Shown: piece by piece, positions 58,360 through 64,000 of the stretch | How the letters are laid out: each line of letters begins with the position of its first letter | How positions within the stretch are numbered: the stretch's first letter is position 1 | Source of the DNA: Carex sylvatica | Taxonomy: Eukaryota; Streptophyta; Magnoliopsida; Poales; Cyperaceae | Assembly: GCA_964058845.1 (NCBI GenBank) | Contig: CAXKVR010000008.1 | Coordinates: forward strand, 558,001 to 622,000 | DNA length: 64,000 nucleotides | Direction: 5' to 3' | Translations under genes and position numbers: made by a program | Notes under the pieces: model-generated | What the model saw: the letters and a program-made list of their open reading frames with translations, nothing else | What the model was told of the DNA's origin: nothing | Database searches by the model: none

Positions 58360-59510
58360 TTCTGGTACTCCGAGCCATCATACCCGAGCGCGTCCCCCAA
58401 GTAATTTAACAGAAGAACCTTCCAATATTGTCTAGCTTCCATTTTCAGCATTAATATCCAAACATTTAAAGCTATGTTTATAACATTTTAAAATGTTACT
58501 CGTAAGCATATAAACATTGTCTGAAAATATTTCTAGATAGATTTAACTCTCAACTATTTTTAAAATTTTTTTAACCTACTTTTTTAAAAAAATTTCACCT
58601 ACTTTTTTTTAAAAAATTTCACCTACTTTTTTCACCTACTTTTTTTCACCTACTTTTTTAAATTTTTTTTTCTTTGATCATTATAATTTATTTTATCGAC
58701 GATCCGTGATAAATTTTACGAATCTAAAAATACAAATATTTTCTATTCAATTTTATCTTTCAAATAAGATCCATAAAGAAATATTTTTGAGTAATTTTAA
58801 AGTCATTTGTTTTTTTTAAAGTAAAACTCATGAACACTTTAAATTTTCAAGTTTTTAAATCTCAGTCTATAACCATTAAAATTTTCAAAGCTTTGTACAT
58901 GATGTTTATATGCTTTGTACATGAGCTTTGTAAATGCAGTGTTATTTGAGGTTTAAATTCTTTGTACGAGAGGTTTATATGTTTTATTATAGAGATTTAA
59001 AGTATTATTAATGAGGTTTATATGCTTGTAATAGAGGTTTAAATTATTTTGAAGCAAAATAAAAAAAAATTAAAAGTCACAGAGATTTAAAGTGGTAAAA
59101 AAATATACGGCACAAATATAACTCGAAAGTTATTCTTCATGGATCTCATTTGAAAGAGAAAATCGGGTAAAAAGGTTCATATTTTTAGATTTGCAAAATT
59201 CATCATGGATCGTTGAGAAAATGGATGAGAATGATCAGAGAAAAAATAAAAAAAAGTGGATGAAAAAAATCTTTTCGTTTTTGGCTTGAAAACAAAAGTA
59301 GTTAGGAGTTAAAATTATATAGATTTAGAATTTTAATGCTTGCAGGTAGAGGTTTAAATGCTTGCGAGTAGCATTGTAAAATGTTATAAACATAGCTTTA
59401 AATATTTAGATATTAGCACTGAAAATGAAAGTTAGATGACATTGGAATTTTTTTTTCTGTTAAATTACTTGGGAGACACGTTCGAGAATTTTATTTGAGT
59501 ACAATTATTA
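58360..59510. mobile_element. Large foldback element, about 1.15 kb
   Basis: gtcccccaagtaatttaaca and atttaaagctatgtttataa on the left face ctgttaaattacttgggaga and ttataaacatagctttaaat on the right, and the inner parts ttttatctttcaaataagat and atctcatttgaaagagaaaa also pair. Arms are about 400-450 bases with a central part rich in gaggttta motifs. Target duplications were not identified. A ttttttcacctac motif is repeated several times at 58570-58660. It is non-coding. Confidence 0.75.
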
Positions 59511-60890
59511 TCAGGCTTCTAATGCTTTTTAAAAGTAAATTAAGGTTGAGGCGATAAAATAAATAAATAATAGGTTGGCGTGAAACCTCGGAGCTATAAC
59601 TGTGGGTCCAGATTTACACGAATACGTCACTAAAGGAGGAAGCTTGATTCTTTATATATGTTTTGGTGACTCGTAAAGACAATGGAGATGCATTTGACAA
59701 GCAAAAGGATGCCCCTAAAGTATTTAATTATATGAACAATATCTAACAGAATATAATCGTAGTTATGCTAAATAAGGTATATCTACCCAGCCTCACTAAA
59801 TATTTGACGCTGGTGTACAGGCATACAGAGAACAAGGAGTCCCAATTCTACCAGGTGTCAAAAGTTTGTGCTCAATCTATTTTAAGGACGGAATCAGAAA
59901 ATTATTTAGTAATAAAAAAAAGTTAGTTTAGGGTTAGATGTTATTTCTAGCGAGTTATTCTCACTATTTTATGTTTGAGTAAAAAAAATGTTATTTTCAG
60001 CGGCTATTCCGAATTTGAAGTTAGCGAGCTATTCCGAGCTATTCTTTGTTTCATCCAAATGTACTCTAAATTAGGAGACTAAATATAAAATACATAATGT
60101 GTTAGTTATAACAAGTGAGATTTAAACTAAAGTTTTCACAAACATATATAAAATGAAGTTCTAACCACCAAGCTCTAGTTGTGTATTTATAATTTTATGA
60201 GAGACTCAAACTAAAATATATAAACACTCTTCAAACTTATACGTTTGGATGGGTTAAAAATAGTTAATAATTTAGATTAGCACTATTTCAAGCTGCTATT
60301 CTCCATTTGGATGTGTTTAGATTAGCAAATATGGACTATTTTTTGTTTGTCTTATGTGAATTTTCTTACTATTTTACTAATTCAACAAAATATTAGATTA
60401 GCTACTATTCTCAATCTTAAAATTAGCTCTATTTTTGTTCTATTTCTTATTTTATTCAAATGTCCCATAAGATATAAAGAATTAAATTGCTAATTTGTAT
60501 TTATGAGGGTGGACTAATCACTCTTTGACTTATTCATGAGGGTAGGTGATATCCTCTTATGTGAATGGTCATCGAGGTCATTTTGGGTTGGGACCTTTCT
60601 TTCGCTCCTAATTTATTCGAAAGTTATTAAAAAAATATATAAATGTTGAATTTTGTTTTTTTCCACGGACAAACATGATAAAAGTTTATGTATATTAGCT
60701 TTATGGTTGAAATTTATCTATTCGAATAAAACAATATAAATATTGAATTTGAATTCATTTATACGAGAAAACACGAGAAAATATGATTTTATATTAGATT
60801 TATAGATGAAAGTTTTTTTTTCTGTATTATATATTGTATATAGTTATTCTAGTTTATTTAAAGATGTGATTAGTAAATCATTATATTTGA
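59511..60890. other. Intergenic DNA with degenerate repeats
   Basis: 59990-60065 and 60240-60475 share the gctattc/gaatag style repeat seen at 13265-13590. No gene was found. Confidence 0.4.
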
Positions 60891-60897
60891 TTGGATA

Positions 60898-61251
60898 AAT
60901 TTCACTGGAAATCACTAAACTTTGTCATTTATCATGAATGAATCATTCAAGTTTGATTTGTACATATGTAGACACTGAACTTTTCATTTATTCCAATTAA
61001 GTCAATATATAACTTTATCATCCAAAATATTAACGAAATATAGTCATATCATTCAAAATACTAATGAAATATACTCATTCCGTCAAAAAAATATTAACGG
61101 AAAAGTTATATTTTATTTTTTAGATGAAGTTATAGAATGACTTGATTGGTCAAATGAAAAGTTTAATAGCGACAAAAGAACAAATCAAACTTGAGTGGCT
61201 AATTTATGACAATTAAAAAACGTCGATTAATTAGTGACCTCCAGTGAAATT
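60898..61251. mobile_element. Foldback MITE, about 354 bp
   Basis: aaatttcactggaaatcact on the left faces agtgacctccagtgaaattt on the right; inside, tcaagtttgatttgt faces acaaatcaaacttga and cattaaatattaacg-type motifs are mirrored. Possible ta duplication at the borders. No coding capacity. Confidence 0.72.
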
Positions 61252-61329
61252 TACGCATAATTCAATTAATATAGTTCATTCAATCAGTCTTTAGATCAGA
61301 TCAGCCTTGTTTTTGTTCAGTTATATTGT

Positions 61330-61830
61330 ATTACGCTTCTAAATTTCAAAACTCACAAATTTAGTCATTTATTGTATTTTCTATAAAAATTCATTTTAAA
61401 TTTATAAAGTATCCAGTTTGTTCTTCATTATAAAAATTATATAGCATGTTTTAGAAAATATTAGTCTTCTTATTAGTCGGTTTTCAAGAACAAATGAGTC
61501 ATTTCTATACTTCTGAAGCATACATAAAATTATATATCTAAATGTCACCGTGTATGCATCAGAAGTAGAGAAATTATCCATTTCCCTCCAAAAACCGATC
61601 AATTAAAAAATTAGCATTTTTTTTAAACATATTAAATATTATTTTTCATTTTTCATAATGAAAGATAAAATGATTACTTTCTAAATTTAAAAACAAAAAG
61701 ACGATAAAATAAGTAAATTTGTGAGTTGTTGAAATTTGAAAAGATAAATATAATATTGTGAATTATAGAGAAAAAAAAACTTAATTCCGCAGTTTTTGAG
61801 AGATATACATGAAATTCCCGTATCGTACTT
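61330..61830. repeat. Foldback-type dispersed repeat, copy 2
   Basis: aaatttcaaaactcacaaat at the left faces atttgtgagttgttgaaatt at the right. The middle contains aaaaaccgatcaattaaaaa, shared with the copies at 47740-48190 and 61925-62400. Confidence 0.6.
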
Positions 61831-61924
61831 GGAGATCTGATGTACGTAGAGAATGACTCACCATGACTTAATTGTATTATTTACACTTCTTCAATAACAA
61901 CTGATGAATACTATGGAGTATGCA

Positions 61925-62400
61925 CCATATGAATAAGGGGAAGTTTCATGTATACCCTTCAAAAATCTTGAAATTATGTATTTTTAGCTCTAAATTCGTA
62001 ATATCATATTTATCCTTTTTAATTTCAAAAAATCACAAATTGATCCAATTTATTATATTTCTAGTGAAACTCATTTTAAATTTATAAACTTATCATTTTA
62101 TTATTTATTAAAAATAAAAATATATTGTATGTATAAGAAAATTGTTCAATCTTTTAATTAATTGGTTTTCGAAAACAAATAATTTATTTATCTACTTATG
62201 ATACACATGCACACACATTGACAATTAGGCATACTTGTCCTGATAACTAATCAATTAAAAGATCAAATATTTCTGTTGAACATACTATATTTTTTGAATT
62301 AAAAAATAAAATAGATATTTTATAAAGTTAAAATTAATTTTAATTGAAAAGACAATAATTTAGATAAAATATAAAAAGATAAATATGATATTATATGAAC
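61925..62400. repeat. Foldback-type dispersed repeat, copy 3
   Basis: Starts aagtttcatgtatacccttc and includes cgtaatatcatatttatcct on the left facing agataaatatgatattat on the right, with ctaatcaattaaaagatcaa in the middle. It adjoins copy 2 in the same orientation, and both are related to 47740-48190. Confidence 0.58.
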
Positions 62401-62579
62401 TTCGATCACTCCTTGTAGTCTTCATTATTGAGACAATATCTCTCCTCTCTCTTGGTTCTACCTTCTCGAGCGGAGAGAAAAATAAGAGAGAACAAGAACC
62501 GAAGACAAGCGAGTCAATTAAAGCCAGGAGTGCAGTATCGTCGGAGCTCGGAGCATATGTAGAGTTCATATCTCCATAG

Positions 62580-62886
62580 AAACACGACGGTGAGTAGATT
62601 CGGTTATCGTCGGAGTGCAGCGGTGGTCAAAGAAGTGGATCCGGTTGTGGAGCGAGATAGCGTTAGGGTGGTCAACATCTAGATTGAAGTGTGACGGTGA
62701 GTAGATCCGATCGTTGTCGGAGCGCAGCGGCGGTCGAAGAAGCGGATTCGGTCATGGAGCGAGATTGCGATTAAAGTATTACGGTGATCAACATCTCGAT
62801 TGGAGCGCAACGGTAAGTAGATCAGGTTACCATCGAAGCATGGCAGCGGTCGAAGAAATGGATCCGATCGTAGAACGAGATGAGAA
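62580..62886. repeat. Tandem repeat, about 107-116-bp unit, nearly three copies
   Basis: acggtgagtagat starts near 62587 and 62694, and acggtaagtagat near 62810. Each is followed by gtcggag-, cagcgg-ggtc- and gagcgagat-like blocks. This patch is much richer in G+C than its surroundings. It ends exactly where the CACTA terminus at 62887 begins. A short open frame across it (62714-63073) crosses the transposon border and is not considered a gene. Confidence 0.75.
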
Positions 62887-64000
62887 CACTACTACAAAAA
62901 AATACCTTTCTCATCGCCCCTTGACCATCGGATGTGCTTCCGCACAGATGGTGTACGTTACAAGTGACAGCGCTGTAATTATATTGAACTTTTTACCGTT
63001 TGTTCTGGATAACAAATCGATGGCATTTATGGACCCCTTTCTTTTCTATCAGTTAAATTTCACAAACAGTTAGTATTGAGCGACTCTTTAATATTGGTTG
63101 GGCAACTAATCTGATGGTGTATATGTGGTGATCTTTACCATCCGTGATATAGATGAGCCGTCAGCATTAGTTTGATCAATACCAACTACATTCCTTGTCG
63201 AACGGATGGCGATATTCTCAACTGTGTTCCTTGTGATGTATTGTGTCATTAAGTTTGAAGCTATATATACTCGGCAATTAATATAATGAGATAATTATTT
63301 AATAACATACATATATAATACCAACTCAATAATATCTAATTAAATAATAAGAATTAACGTACGGGCTCCTGAAATTTTTGTGTTATAATTTATTAACATA
63401 AAAGGTTCATAATTAAAATATCACTAGCTAAATTAAAAATAATAAATACTCATTGTTATCATACAATTAAAAATAAATAGGTTAGTATAAGAAAGTTAAA
63501 TTAAAACAGATCCAATTAAAAAATGCACCCAATGGTATAATAATTAATATTACCAAATTAACATTCAAAACAATTATACATGCACAAAACTACATAAGCT
63601 AGTATATATAACTACAAATTAGTGTTCAGACAATAACATTCATATCGATCAAACATCATATTTATAAATAGCCAGTCTTCAGACATCGAAAACAACATGA
63701 TAATTAATCCTTCAGACATCCAAAACAACATGTCAATTACTAAGTCTGATCAAAAATCCAAAACAACCATTAAGCTAGTAAAACTCCAAAGTCCTTAGAC
63801 AACAAATATGACCCATTCTTTCAAACATCACATTTAAAAATACCCATTCCCGATGGATATAACCCGAAACATCCAGATTTGAAAATGTCATTCTACAGTT
63901 GTGTATATATTCAGAACAAATAATTGTTGTAGCAAAGTTCCAAAAATTTCTCGATTCTCCTGTACGAAACATGAAATTATGTATCACTCATTTTACCATA
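62887..64000. mobile_element. CACTA element terminus (runs off the window)
   Basis: cactactacaaaaaaatacc is a standard CACTA end. Behind it are GC-rich subterminal stretches with short motifs such as catcggatg, gatggtg and accatccg in both orientations (62920-63210), then AT-rich interior DNA to the end of the window. The other terminus and any transposase are not in view, so direction and size are unknown. No gene is supported in 63211-64000. Confidence 0.75.

Noticed and set aside
62714..63073. 119-codon frame spanning the CACTA border
   Set aside because: It crosses from a tandem repeat into a transposon end and has no domain.

Overview
This window is nuclear DNA from a flowering plant, most likely a dicot. 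It is AT-rich, the genes have GT-AG introns, and the intergenic space is packed with plant DNA transposons. No rRNA, canonical tRNA, CRISPR array or bacterial-type operon is visible. Coordinates of introns and exons were read by eye from splice consensus and reading frame.

Layout. 1-8.1 kb is gene-rich: the 3' end of a LAZ1/TMEM184-type membrane protein gene (+), an intronless pentatricopeptide repeat (PPR) gene (-), and a three-exon SPX-domain gene close to SPX4 (-). 8.1-23.6 kb is intergenic and repeat-filled: a Mutator-type MITE, a LINE reverse-transcriptase relic, a decayed MuDR-like transposon with an 11-residue repeat tract, two hAT-type elements with recognisable 8-bp target duplications, and a 1.2-kb foldback element. 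24.06-25.01 kb carries a small three-exon plant-specific gene of unknown function. 26.58-28.47 kb is a PIF/Harbinger element that keeps a relic of its Myb/SANT-like ORF but shows no transposase. 30.8-31.8 kb holds foldback MITEs. 32.33-33.64 kb is a two-exon Qa-SNARE (SYP11-type syntaxin) gene.

35.5-42.9 kb is the most unusual stretch. A 21-bp minisatellite is split by a 3.4-kb element, which itself contains an LTR-like segment and an orphan spliced-looking exon. Next to it is a nine-copy, 204-bp satellite that appears to have grown out of the middle of a Mutator-type MITE; a complete single-copy relative of that MITE lies at 50.5-50.9 kb. 44.7-46.4 kb carries two RADIALIS-like single-MYB genes arranged head to head, with a shared promoter block at matching distances from both start codons.

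47-64 kb is again transposon territory: a LINE relic, a complete-ended 3.7-kb CACTA element with a broken transposase-associated domain and an Ulp1-like protease relic that lacks the catalytic cysteine, several foldback families, and the terminus of a second CACTA element running off the end.

The genes do not form a pathway. They are unrelated host genes (membrane protein, organelle RNA factor, phosphate signalling, secretion/cytokinesis SNARE, MYB-type regulators) separated by nested mobile elements. The best candidate for something not previously described is the MITE-derived satellite joined to the interrupted 21-bp minisatellite.
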